Below are positions 49,591 to 58,571 of a stretch of DNA of 64,000 nt, in pieces. The notes beneath the pieces were generated by a model. That model saw nothing but the letters and a program-made list of their open reading frames with translations, did no database searches and was not told where the DNA came from. The position numbers and the translations under genes are program-made. Source of the DNA: JAXDAY01 sp034679345 (GTDB taxonomy: Bacteria; Eisenbacteria; RBG-16-71-46; CAIMUX01; VGJL01); contig JAXDAY010000019.1 in assembly GCA_034679345.1 (NCBI GenBank), forward strand, positions 124,001-188,000. Direction: 5' to 3'. The number at the start of each line of letters is the position of its first letter. Position 1 is the first letter of the stretch.

Positions 49591-51824
49591 CGCGCCCGCT
49601 TCGACGCCTCGATCAGCGAGTCGATCGTTCGAGCGGGTAGCGAGGTCTCGCCGTCCGGATCGACCACGAGCACGAATCCGGGCAGATAGATCCTTACACG
49701 CTCGCCGGCTGCGAGCCACGCCCGCATCGAGGGGCTCGCCGAGGCGAGCTTGAAATAGGCTTCGCCGAAGGGCGCGACCCGGATGGACCGCGTGCCGCTC
49801 GGGAGCGGGTCGGGGATCGATTGATCGACCCAGACTTCGTTCTCGAGCGCGAAGAGCCGCCCCTCGATCCGCTTCTCGGTCGCCGACTCCTCGCGTGGGG
49901 CAGCGAGGATCTCGCTTCCCTCGCGCAGGTTCCACACCTTGGCGGAGAGATCGACATCCCTCGCGCGCCCGACGGCCGCCGTCCCGCCGCCCATCGCGGA
50001 GGTGGGCGCGGGCGTCGAATGCAGTCGAAGCTGTCCCCATTGCTGGTCTGCGAGCGGTTCGTCCTCCCGCGCGAGGAGGGCGACCTCCTCGTTCAGGATG
50101 CCGTAGCGCTTCGAGAGCTCCACGAGCTCCTCGACGGCCCGCCGGTCGTGTCCCTCGCGACGGATTCGGTCGATCAGCTCCGCGGCTTTGCGCGAGGCCC
50201 ACAGGACGGGAACCGAACGGCTCTCGTCGGAAGGATCGTTCCACGCCGGAGTGAAGCTCTCCCGCAGCCTGCGCCCGTCCGGAGCGGTGCCGGTCACCGT
50301 GATCCGCGCCGACCGCGAGATGTCTCGGATCCGGCCCGCGAAGAGAAGCGGCTCTCCGGCGAAGAGAACCTGCGGCCCGGATGGGAAGATCTCGCGGGTG
50401 CGAGCCCCGGCGATCTCGATCAACACATCGGTGGCGCAGGGGTAACCGACGCGCCTCCAAAGGGAGGCCACCGCCTCGTCGATCCGCTCGCCGGGGCGCA
50501 CATAGGAAACCGATCCCGTACCCTGCTTCGCGAGGTCGTCCAGCAGGTGCGCATCGACGTCGTAGCCGACCCCGAAGGCGTAGAAGCGAAGCGAGCCGCC
50601 GTGGCGCGCGGCTCCGCGCAAGATCCGCGCGGGATTCGTCTCGCCGACCGTCGGCAAACCGTCCGTGAGCAGGAGAACGATCCCATCCTCCGGCATCAGG
50701 GAGCAGCCGGTCTCGATCGCCTCGGCGAGAGCGGTTCCGCCCGTCGCCTCGAGGTCATCGAGCCACTCGAGCGCTCGAACCCGCGCGCGCCCATCGGCTC
50801 TGTGGACCCCGTCGCCGAAGAGGGGCTCCACCCGGCTCGAGAACGCGATCAGGTTGAATCGATCTCTGGAAGTGAGCTCCTCGATCAGGCGCTCGAGCGC
50901 GTCGCGCGCCTGCTCGAACTTCTCCCCCTCCATGCTGCCCGAGGTGTCGAGGATGAAAGTGATCGTCTCTCCAGTCCGCTGCCGCCCCCGCTGGAGGTCC
51001 CAACCCGGCGAGAGGGCGACGAGGAAGTAGTCGTCCTCGTCGAAGCCGCGGGCGAGGCGCAGGTCGCAGGCGAGCTCGCCGGCGGCGCGCACGACGATCA
51101 GCTCCAGCATCTCGTGGGGATCGGGACGGTCGGCTCCGAATCGGGCCCGGGCGGTGTGGGCGTCGTCGCGCTCGATCTCGAGGTCGTGGCTCGGCGAGTA
51201 GACGCTCGTCAGCCGGTCCCGTCCGCCGATCGCGACGCGCAGATCGAGCGGGCCGGGCTCATCGATGCCGCAGAGCGCCGCCACCGGGAAGAGCAGGCGC
51301 ATGCGGCCGCCCGGCGCGGCGACCGTCTGGTGGTAGCGGTAGCTCACCTTCCGCTCCCCGCCGGGGGGGATCGGGAAGGCGGAGAGGCGGATAAGGCCGT
51401 GTCCCGCGTACTCGAGGAGGGCGGGATCGCGTCGCGCTCGCACGATCGATTCATAGATCGCGCGCGCTTCGTCGGCCGGGAGCACCTCGGCCGGATACTC
51501 GCGCCCGTCGGCCAGGAGCAGGCCGTCGGTCACCACCGCATCGGCGGGAATCGGCAGCAGAACCTCGATCTCCTGCGCGCCGCGACCGTGATTGCGGTAG
51601 GTCTGCTCGACTTGAACCTCGAGGATCGCGCCATCCAGCCGGGCGCTCACCTCCGCCGAGCGCTCGATCAGCTCGGGGGGCAGCGGGCGGGGGATCATGG
51701 GCGTCGGGCGCACCGGGGGCATCGGGGGGTACGGCTCGATCGGGAAGGGATTCGAGTAGCCCCGGATCGGGGCGAGGGCGGCGCACAGGAACAGGATGGA
51801 CAGGGCGGTGGCTCGGGTGCTCAT
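49587..51824 (-). CDS. VIT and vWA domain protein
   Basis: The 745-aa secreted protein starts at ATG 51824 (GGAGG upstream) with a signal sequence ending APIRGYS. Residues 45-175 are a VIT domain (VEQTYRNHGRGAQEIEVLLPIPADA...IYESIVRARRDPALLEY...FPIPPGGERKVSYRYHQTV). A von Willebrand A domain follows with an intact MIDAS site (ILDTSGSM near 290, later TGGTALAEA and LLTDGLPT). The last 200 residues contain a helical SRYGIL-like segment (VELSKRYGILNEEVALLARED) typical of inter-alpha-trypsin-inhibitor-like bacterial proteins, then a beta domain. It likely binds a protein ligand in a metal-dependent manner at the cell surface or in the periplasm. Confidence 0.94.
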   Translation of the reverse strand: MSTRATALSILFLCAALAPIRGYSNPFPIEPYPPMPPVRPTPMIPRPLPPELIERSAEVSARLDGAILEVQVEQTYRNHGRGAQEIEVLLPIPADAVVTDGLLLADGREYPAEVLPADEARAIYESIVRARRDPALLEYAGHGLIRLSAFPIPPGGERKVSYRYHQTVAAPGGRMRLLFPVAALCGIDEPGPLDLRVAIGGRDRLTSVYSPSHDLEIERDDAHTARARFGADRPDPHEMLELIVVRAAGELACDLRLARGFDEDDYFLVALSPGWDLQRGRQRTGETITFILDTSGSMEGEKFEQARDALERLIEELTSRDRFNLIAFSSRVEPLFGDGVHRADGRARVRALEWLDDLEATGGTALAEAIETGCSLMPEDGIVLLLTDGLPTVGETNPARILRGAARHGGSLRFYAFGVGYDVDAHLLDDLAKQGTGSVSYVRPGERIDEAVASLWRRVGYPCATDVLIEIAGARTREIFPSGPQVLFAGEPLLFAGRIRDISRSARITVTGTAPDGRRLRESFTPAWNDPSDESRSVPVLWASRKAAELIDRIRREGHDRRAVEELVELSKRYGILNEEVALLAREDEPLADQQWGQLRLHSTPAPTSAMGGGTAAVGRARDVDLSAKVWNLREGSEILAAPREESATEKRIEGRLFALENEVWVDQSIPDPLPSGTRSIRVAPFGEAYFKLASASPSMRAWLAAGERVRIYLPGFVLVVDPDGETSLPARTIDSLIEASKRAR

Positions 51825-51867
51825 CGCTTCACCTCCTCGGCTCGGCTCGGGATCGGCCCGAGCGCGG

Positions 51868-51890
51868 CGACGGGGGTACTACCCGCGTCG
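51868..51890. promoter_or_regulatory. Imperfect palindrome in a divergent promoter region
   Basis: CGACGGGGGT (51868-51877), three-base loop, ACCCGCGTCG (51881-51890): 10-bp arms with one mismatch, centred between two divergent genes. It is a possible operator or cruciform. Confidence 0.3.
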
Positions 51891-51981
51891 GAGTCGGAGG
51901 ATTCCCGCCTCGATCTCGCCACGGAGGTTCGCTACGATCCGGGCGCTTGGCTTCGGCCGGAACGGCGGGGAGGCTCGGACG

Positions 51982-54156
51982 GTGTCCGATCATCTAAGGT
52001 GTGGTGGAGGGGAAGCGGTTCGGACCCGCGCCTGGGGAATCCTCGCGCTCACGGCCGGGGTCGGTCTCACATGCCTTCTCTCTCTCACGCCGGCGCTGGA
52101 CCACGACCTCTGGTGGCATTTGGCGACGGGCCGGTGGATCGCATCCGGCCATGGCATCCCGCGCAGCGATCCGTTCACCTTCACCGCGTTCGGGCGCCCG
52201 TGGGTCACGCACGAATGGCTGAGCGGACTGCTGTTCTATCGGCTGCATCAGCTTGGCGGGATCGATCTGCTCATCGCCATGAAGTCGGCCGCCGCGGGGA
52301 TGGCGATTCTGCTCAGCGCCCTTGCCGCTCTGGCCGGCCGCGGCCGGGCGTCGGATCGCGTGGCCGGCGCCGCGATCGGAGCGCTCCTCGCGGCGCCCCT
52401 CATCGCGCCGCGCGCATTCGTCCGGCCCCACATGCTGACCGCCCTCTTCCTGGGTGCGCTGTTGCTCTTCCTGCGCCTCGAGTCGGCGACCGGAAAGCGG
52501 ATCTGGCGATATCTCCCGGCGCCGATGTTTCTGCTGTGGGCGAATCTGCACTCCGGCTTCGTGCTGGGCTTCGCATGCTGGCTCCTCTACTGGATCGGCG
52601 AGCGGATCGCGCCTCGTCTTGGCGGCGGAGCGACCGATCCGGCGCCGGCCTGGCGTGAGCGCGCCGCGGCGCTCCTTCTCGCTCTCGCGGCGAGCCTCGT
52701 GAATCCCCACTTCGTTCAGGCGCACTTCTATCCCTTCCACCTCGTGGCGCGCGAAGAGGTGCGCGGATCGATCGTCGAGCTGCGGAGCCTGTTCCATCCC
52801 GCATACGCGGATGCCCTCTTCCCGAAGGTGGCCGCGCTTGCTGGACTCGCGGCCGCGCTCTTCGCCATCGACTCGCGGCGTCGGATGGTATGGCCGGTTC
52901 TCCTCCCCGGATTTTTCTTCGCGGCGCTCGCCGTCGCCTCGGTGCGCGGGCTCTCCGAGCTCGCGGTTCTCCTTCCGGCTCTGATCGGCGCCCACTCCGA
53001 CCGTTTCGGCGCGCGACGGCGGCTCGCCCCGGTGGCCTGCATCGCCGTGATGGCCGCAGCCGTCGCGGGCGGTGCTGCCGGCTTGGTCCGTGGCACGCCG
53101 ATGGGAGGCGGATCGACCCAGAGGATCGGGTTCGACCTCGAACCGGGCAGCCGCCCGGAGTCGGCGGTCGCGCTTCTGCGGGAAGCGGGTTCGGGGGCGA
53201 GAGTCTTCAACCTCCTCTCCTACGGCGGTTACCTGATCCACGAGCTGGGCCCGGAGACGAAGGTGTACATCGACGGTCGCCTCGACATCTATCCGGCGGG
53301 CTTCCTCGAGTCGTACACGCGGATGCTCTCGAGCGGCGAGGGGTGGAGCGAGACCGTGCGGAAGTACGGAATCGAGATCGCCGTTGTGAACCATGTGCCG
53401 GAGCCGGAGCGGGACCGCGGCTTGCGGGCGCTTCTCCGAAACGACCCGGAGTGGGTGTGCGTGATGGCGGGCGACTACACTCTCGTCTACGCGCGTCGCG
53501 GCCCTTCCAATCCGGCGGTCATCGACCGCTACGGGATTCCGTTCGATCCGAGCGCGCGGCACCGCGACTTCATCGGCGACTTCCTCGCCCACGCCGAGCA
53601 GGCCGACGTCGAGCGCGCGATCGGCGCTCTGGATGCGATGCGCGCGATCGGGCCGGGTGAGATCGCGCCCTCCCTCTTCGTCGCGCAGATCTTGGATCGG
53701 AGTGGCCGCAGCGCGGAAGCGGTCGCCCACGCCCGGCGCGCGCTGGTGCTGGAACCCTCCTCCGATCCGTTGCGGCTCTTCCTCGTCGAGACGCTGCAGC
53801 GCTCGGATTCGCTCGACGCGGCGCGGATGATGCTGGAGCCGATGCTCAGGGGCGATCGCGCCCCCGCGGAGGCTCTCTCGCTCCGCGGGCTCATCGAGCG
53901 CGCGGCTGGGGACCCTGAATCGGCGATGGACTTCCTGCAGCGGGCGGCCGACGCGGATCCGATGGATCCCGCGATCCAGATCCGCCTCGGCGTCGTTCAA
54001 GCCGAAGCCGGCCGCGCTGCCGAGGCCAGACGGCATCTCGAGCGCGCCCTCGTTCTCCGGCCGGGAGATCCATCAGCTCTCCGGAATCTTCGCGCGCTCG
54101 AAGCGCTCGAGGCGCGCGAGACCCCGCCGGAGCCGCGCGGTCGCGCAACCCCTTGA
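51982..54156 (+). CDS. Polytopic membrane protein with C-terminal TPRs
   Basis: The 724-aa protein starts at GTG 51982; GGAGG lies eight bases upstream and no ATG fits. About ten hydrophobic helices occupy residues 20-390. The first loop carries DHDLWWHLATGRWI and a second has PWVTHEWLSGLLFY, patterns of dolichyl-phosphate-mannose-dependent, GT-C-like membrane proteins. A periplasmic part follows (RIGFDLEPGSRPESAVALLREAG...VFNLLSYGGYLIHELGP...VYIDGRLDIYP), and then TPRs to the end (RSAEAVAHARRALVLEPSSDP, AEARRHLERALVLRPGDP). It is similar in plan to the membrane-TPR protein at 34853-36703. Donor and acceptor are unknown. Confidence 0.85.
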   Translation: MSDHLRCGGGEAVRTRAWGILALTAGVGLTCLLSLTPALDHDLWWHLATGRWIASGHGIPRSDPFTFTAFGRPWVTHEWLSGLLFYRLHQLGGIDLLIAMKSAAAGMAILLSALAALAGRGRASDRVAGAAIGALLAAPLIAPRAFVRPHMLTALFLGALLLFLRLESATGKRIWRYLPAPMFLLWANLHSGFVLGFACWLLYWIGERIAPRLGGGATDPAPAWRERAAALLLALAASLVNPHFVQAHFYPFHLVAREEVRGSIVELRSLFHPAYADALFPKVAALAGLAAALFAIDSRRRMVWPVLLPGFFFAALAVASVRGLSELAVLLPALIGAHSDRFGARRRLAPVACIAVMAAAVAGGAAGLVRGTPMGGGSTQRIGFDLEPGSRPESAVALLREAGSGARVFNLLSYGGYLIHELGPETKVYIDGRLDIYPAGFLESYTRMLSSGEGWSETVRKYGIEIAVVNHVPEPERDRGLRALLRNDPEWVCVMAGDYTLVYARRGPSNPAVIDRYGIPFDPSARHRDFIGDFLAHAEQADVERAIGALDAMRAIGPGEIAPSLFVAQILDRSGRSAEAVAHARRALVLEPSSDPLRLFLVETLQRSDSLDAARMMLEPMLRGDRAPAEALSLRGLIERAAGDPESAMDFLQRAADADPMDPAIQIRLGVVQAEAGRAAEARRHLERALVLRPGDPSALRNLRALEALEARETPPEPRGRATP

Positions 54157-54201
54157 CGCGTCGTCGCGCTTCGGTCGCGCGCGCGTGGCGGGAGGGGTAT
54201 G

Positions 54202-56805
54202 ATGCGCGGGGCCAGGGGTAGTCAGCCGACCCCGGCCCTCCGCGCCATGGAAATCAAACAGAATGAAAGCCCCGAGATCGTGTGCGTCACCGATGTCGGG
54301 AGCACGACGACGAAGGCGTGCCTCTTCCGCCGTCGGGGGGAGGGCGAGGCCGCCGAGTGGACGATGCTCCGTCGCGAGGCGGCCACGACCGTCGAGAAGC
54401 CGGACGAAGATGTCACCATCGGCGTCCTGCGCGCCCTCGAATCGCTCGGCGAGGAGGCGGGACTCGATCTGATTGACGACGCCGGCCGGCCCGCGGTCGC
54501 CTATCTCTCGACCTCGAGCGCGGGAGGCGGGCTCGCGATGGTGGTCACCGGCCTCGTGCGGGAGATCACCTCGCGCAGCGCCGAGCGCGTCGCCCTGGGA
54601 GCGGGAGCGATCGTCCTGGATGTGATCGCCCTGGACGATCGACGATCCGCCTACAAGAAGATCCATGACCTGGAGGCGCTTCGTCCGGACATGGTGCTTC
54701 TGGCGGGGGGATTCGACGGGGAGGCGATCTCGGGGCCGGTCTTCCTGGCGGAGATCCTGAACGAGGCCGCGCTTCATCCCAAGCGCAACCCGACCGCCCC
54801 GCTTCCGGTCATCTACGCGGGCAATCGAAACGCCCTTCCCTTCGTGACCGAGACTCTCGGAATGCGCTTCCAGCTCCACCCGGTGGAGAACATCCGTCCC
54901 TCCGCGGTTCAGGAGCGCTTGCGCCCCGCCCGTGAGGCGATCCACCGGATCTTCATGGAACACGTGATGTCCCAGGCGCCGGGATACGAGAAGCTCCTCT
55001 CGTGGGTGAGCGCTCCCGTCTTGCCCACGCCCTCCGCCTTCGGCGACCTCCTCGCGCTCGCCTCGAGGGAATGGGGGGAGCGGATTCTCGCGGTCGACGT
55101 GGGTGGGGCTACGACCGACGTCTTCACCGCTCATCGAGGAGAGGTTCAGCGCACGGTGAGCGCCAACCTTGGGATGAGCTACAGCATCCTCGAAGTCGTG
55201 CGCGCGGGCGGGCTCGCCGAGTTGCTCTCTCTGCTCGACTCCTCGATGGACGAGACCGAGGCGCTCAATCGCATCGGCGAGAAGCACCTCGAGCCGACCC
55301 GACTGGCGCGCGATGAGCTCGACGCGGAGATCGAGCGGGCGGTCGCCACGCTCGCCGTCCGCGAGGCGGTGCGGGCGCACCTGCACGTGCTGTCCGGACG
55401 GTCGGACGACCGGGGCGCCGAGGACTTCGACCTGCACTCTCCGCTCCGGCAGCAGCGCAAGGCGCAGGCCAAGCGCATGGAGATCGATCTGGGAAGCTAC
55501 GATCTCCTGATCGGAAGCGGCGGGATCCTCTCGCACACGCCAAGGGATGTGGCGGCGCGGATCCTCGTCGACGCCCTCAACCCGCCCCGCAAGACGGAGC
55601 TCGCCGTCGACACCGCCTTTATCTTCCCCCACCTGGGCGTTCTCGCCTCCGTCGATTCGCGGAGCGCCGCGCAGATCCTTCGATCGCTCGGGATGGTCCG
55701 CTTGGGCAAGGTGTCCGACCATCGCGGCGACGCGCATTCGCGCTGGGTCCCTTCCTCGGCCGGGCGGTTGGCCGCGCGACGCGAGGAGCGGATCGTGCGG
55801 GGGACGATTCCAGTGAATCGCGAGCTTGCGATCCCGGGCGATGTGCGGGTCCGGCTGGGGGAGAGTGTGGAGGCCGATGAGGTGATCGCCCGCAGCACCC
55901 GGCTCTTCCTGCGGCCGTTCTTTCTACCCGTCGCCGCCTCGATCCAGGTCGAGCCGCAAGAGATGTCCGGGCATCTCTTGAAGCGGCCGGGCGATGCGGT
56001 CGAGTCAGGCGAGCTGATCGCGCAACGCCGCTTGGTGCTGCGCACGAAGGAGTACCGTTCCCCGGTCACCGGCCAGATCGAGAAGATGCTTCCCGACGGA
56101 AGTCTCCTGGTGCGCGAAGCTCCGTTTCTGGCTCGAGAGGTCGCCACGGTGCGCGTCGCCGACGAGCTTGGCGTGGCGCCCAAGAAGCTCGCGCCCTACA
56201 TGCGATGCGTCGTGGGGCAGGAGGTGGAGAGAGGGCATCCGCTCGCATCGATTCTCACGCCCGGGAAGATCCGTGCCGCGCTCTCGCCCCTGCGCGGAAA
56301 GGTGGTCGAGATCGACGCGGAGGCCGGCGTGGTGCGCGTCGAGCCGCTGCGCGAGGAGCTCGAGATCCGCGCGTGGGTCCCGGGCGTCGTGCGGGAGCGC
56401 AGCGAGCGGGGGGTCGTGCTCGAGACATCGGGGATCGAGATCACTGGAGTCTGGGGAAAGGGAGGCGAGTCTTCCGGCCGCCTCGGGGGATCTGCGGAGA
56501 GCGGCGGAATCGCCCGTCTCGATCACCTGTCGCTGGACGACCTGGAACGCCTGCGGATCGCCGGCGTCGCCGGCGCGATCGCGCCTGGGGCCGACCTCGG
56601 CGCGCTGCTCGACCGGGAGTGGCCATTCACGATCGTGCTCCTCGAGGGATTCGGCCGCCACGCGCTGGGCGATCGGCTCGGCGAGATCCTCGACGCCGCC
56701 GATGGAAGAATGATCTACCTCGATGGGACGACCGAGCTTCGCGTCGGAGTGCGGCGTCCGAGACTCATCTTGCCCGACGAGCCGGCGAACCGCGGGGCCG
56801 CCTAG
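54202..56805 (+). CDS. MutL/GlmL-type ASKHA ATPase with long C-terminal extension
   Basis: The product is 867 aa from ATG 54202 (GGAGG six bases upstream; ATG 54199 is adjacent). The first 450 residues are a glutamate mutase MutL-like actin/Hsp70-fold ATPase: phosphate-1 motif DVGSTTTKA at about 32-40, phosphate-2 motif AVDVGGATTDVF near 299, adenosine-side motif LIGSGGILSHTP. Such proteins protect or reactivate adenosylcobalamin-dependent mutases. The C-terminal 350 residues add beta-rich text with two biotinyl/lipoyl-like hairpins (YRSPVTGQIEKMLPDGSLLV and LRGKVVEIDAEAGVVRVEPL). No mutase gene is in the window. Chaperone or reactivase is family knowledge; the partner is unknown. Confidence 0.88.
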   Translation: MRGARGSQPTPALRAMEIKQNESPEIVCVTDVGSTTTKACLFRRRGEGEAAEWTMLRREAATTVEKPDEDVTIGVLRALESLGEEAGLDLIDDAGRPAVAYLSTSSAGGGLAMVVTGLVREITSRSAERVALGAGAIVLDVIALDDRRSAYKKIHDLEALRPDMVLLAGGFDGEAISGPVFLAEILNEAALHPKRNPTAPLPVIYAGNRNALPFVTETLGMRFQLHPVENIRPSAVQERLRPAREAIHRIFMEHVMSQAPGYEKLLSWVSAPVLPTPSAFGDLLALASREWGERILAVDVGGATTDVFTAHRGEVQRTVSANLGMSYSILEVVRAGGLAELLSLLDSSMDETEALNRIGEKHLEPTRLARDELDAEIERAVATLAVREAVRAHLHVLSGRSDDRGAEDFDLHSPLRQQRKAQAKRMEIDLGSYDLLIGSGGILSHTPRDVAARILVDALNPPRKTELAVDTAFIFPHLGVLASVDSRSAAQILRSLGMVRLGKVSDHRGDAHSRWVPSSAGRLAARREERIVRGTIPVNRELAIPGDVRVRLGESVEADEVIARSTRLFLRPFFLPVAASIQVEPQEMSGHLLKRPGDAVESGELIAQRRLVLRTKEYRSPVTGQIEKMLPDGSLLVREAPFLAREVATVRVADELGVAPKKLAPYMRCVVGQEVERGHPLASILTPGKIRAALSPLRGKVVEIDAEAGVVRVEPLREELEIRAWVPGVVRERSERGVVLETSGIEITGVWGKGGESSGRLGGSAESGGIARLDHLSLDDLERLRIAGVAGAIAPGADLGALLDREWPFTIVLLEGFGRHALGDRLGEILDAADGRMIYLDGTTELRVGVRRPRLILPDEPANRGAA

Positions 56806-57962
56806 TTCCCCCCCGCGCGCGCTCTTCGGAGGCGAACCGAGTCGACTTGCGCCGCGGACCGGTCGAGCTCCATGGCGAGGCGGTAGAGCCGCGTGGCTCG
56901 TTCGAACGAGGAAGGCGAGGCCTCGCGGCGGCCGATCGACTCCCAGAGATCGCCGAGCGCGCGCGCGGAACGAGCGAGATCGGGCCGCGCTTCCCGAGGG
57001 GTCTTCTCCATGGTGTAACGCTCCATGAAGTCGGAAAAAGCTTCGAGCTGGGAGCGGCGCGTCGAGAGGACAGCCGTCGTTTCGGTGGGAGCGACGGTGA
57101 GATACCAATCGGAATCATCGGGCGCGACCCCGAGAGTCAAGCCCTTCTCGTCGAGCTCGCGCGGCGGCGCCGCTTTGTAGTTGGACGTGATTCGACCCCA
57201 CTCCGAGCCGCCTGCGGGAGCCTCGATCTCGACGGGCGGCTCGTCGGAACGGACCACGGGCTCCTGCGGCTCATCGAAGCGACTCGCCTCGTCGCCGTCA
57301 GCGGCCCGGACTTCGAGCTCGCGCGGCTCCTGTGTCTCGGCTGTGAGATCCAGCGCTTCCGGCTCCGTTCCCGGAGGCTCGGCCGGCTCGGCCGGGACGC
57401 TCGCCGCCGGCGGTTGGGGTGGAGGGGCGCCCTCCGCGAGATGATCCTGCGCGAGCGTCGGCGCCGGCTCGGCCCGCGTCCCGCCTTCGGTTTCGGGTGC
57501 CTTCACCGCGCGATCCATGGGTGGAGCCGGGATCGGCTCCTGTTGCGCGCTCGGAATCGGTCGCGCGACGCGTTGTTCCGGGGCGGTCGGAGTCGGCGCG
57601 ATGCGCAACGCCAGGAGCAGGGCGGCCGTCGCCGCGGCCATCCCGACGGCCCATCGCCACGACAGATTCCAGCGGGCCCGCCGTGCTCGGACGCTCCGCG
57701 GCCGTTCCCAGGCCGGCTCCGGCTCTTCGCGCAATCTCTCGAGGGTGCGTGCGAGCGAGGCTTCCTCGCGCGCCGAGTCGATTGGCTCCTCGGCAATCGA
57801 ACGCCGAAGGGCCCGATCGACGGCGGTGAGCGCCTCGCGCGCGCGGCGGCACTCCTCGCAGGTCGCGAGGTGGGCGTCGATCACGGATCGCTCCGCCGCA
57901 TCGAGCTCGCCGTCGATGTAGGCGCCAAGGCGTTCGATCACGGACTCGCATCGAGAGCTCAC
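56802..57962 (-). CDS. Anti-sigma factor with zinc-finger (zf-HC2) head
   Basis: The 386-aa protein starts at ATG 57962, overlapping the sigma factor stop by four bases (ATGA). The N-terminal anti-sigma zinc finger is intact (Cys5, His31, Cys35 and Cys38 in HLATCEECRRA). A single membrane segment lies at about 101-119. A Pro/Glu/Ala-rich periplasmic linker follows, then a C-terminal segment (NYKAAPPRELDEKG...SDWYLTVAPTETTAVLSTRRSQLEAFSDF...LYRLAMELDR) of unknown fold. It should hold the adjacent ECF sigma factor inactive at the membrane until an envelope signal arrives. The stop shares CTAG with the convergent ATPase gene. Confidence 0.92.
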   Translation of the reverse strand: MSSRCESVIERLGAYIDGELDAAERSVIDAHLATCEECRRAREALTAVDRALRRSIAEEPIDSAREEASLARTLERLREEPEPAWERPRSVRARRARWNLSWRWAVGMAAATAALLLALRIAPTPTAPEQRVARPIPSAQQEPIPAPPMDRAVKAPETEGGTRAEPAPTLAQDHLAEGAPPPQPPAASVPAEPAEPPGTEPEALDLTAETQEPRELEVRAADGDEASRFDEPQEPVVRSDEPPVEIEAPAGGSEWGRITSNYKAAPPRELDEKGLTLGVAPDDSDWYLTVAPTETTAVLSTRRSQLEAFSDFMERYTMEKTPREARPDLARSARALGDLWESIGRREASPSSFERATRLYRLAMELDRSAAQVDSVRLRRARAGGN

Positions 57963-58555
57963 TCGCCCGCCCTCCTCCGGCTTCCGTCCTGACTCAGCCG
58001 CCCCCGGAGGCGGAGCCGCGCGCGGAAGAGGCGCGACATCACCGTCCCCTTCGGAATGCCCAGGATCTCGCTGATCTCATCGTACGATCGCTCCTCCACC
58101 ACGCGCAGAATGAGGGCGGCGCGCTGGTCGGGATCGAGCGCCTCGAGCGCCTTCTCGAGATCGATCCGGGTGAGGCGCTCCTCGATCTCTTCGATCGGGC
58201 GCCGGTCGGCGAGCCACCCCCCCTCGTGTCGCGCGCTCTGAGCATCCTCGGGATCCCCGCTGTCGAGTCGCGCGTGTTTCCTGTCCTTCCGGGAGATCGC
58301 GTGCAGCGCCAGCCGGATTCCGATCGTCCAGAGCCATGGTCGGAACGGCCGTTCCAGATCGAAGCGGTCGAGGGCACGGTAGGCCCGCAAGAAAGCCTCC
58401 TGGGTCAGGTCCTCCGCGTCCTCCAGGCTCCGCGTGATTCGACGCAATGCGCGTTGGAGGTCTGAGTGGTATCGGCGAACGAGCCCCTCGAAGGCGTTGC
58501 GATCGCCGGCGATCGTCCGCCGGATCAGCTCGGCGTCCTCGACTCCCTCGCCCAC
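57959..58555 (-). CDS. ECF RNA polymerase sigma factor
   Basis: The 198-aa protein has region 2 (LIRRTIAGDRNAFEGLVRRYHSDL...DAEDLTQEAFLRAYRALDRFD...FRPWLWTIGIRLA) and region 4 (EALDPDQRAALILRVVEERSYDEISEILGIPKGTVMSRLFRARLRLRGRL), the layout of RpoE-like ECF sigma factors. I set the start at GTG 58555 because GGAGG lies six bases before it; the longer frame from ATG 58603 would overlap the desulfurase gene and has no ribosome binding site. The next gene encodes its anti-sigma factor. It is 16 bp behind the cysteine desulfurase gene, so all three are probably one operon. Confidence 0.95.
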   Translation of the reverse strand: MGEGVEDAELIRRTIAGDRNAFEGLVRRYHSDLQRALRRITRSLEDAEDLTQEAFLRAYRALDRFDLERPFRPWLWTIGIRLALHAISRKDRKHARLDSGDPEDAQSARHEGGWLADRRPIEEIEERLTRIDLEKALEALDPDQRAALILRVVEERSYDEISEILGIPKGTVMSRLFRARLRLRGRLSQDGSRRRAGE

Positions 58556-58571
58556 CGGGGGCCTCCGGGGA

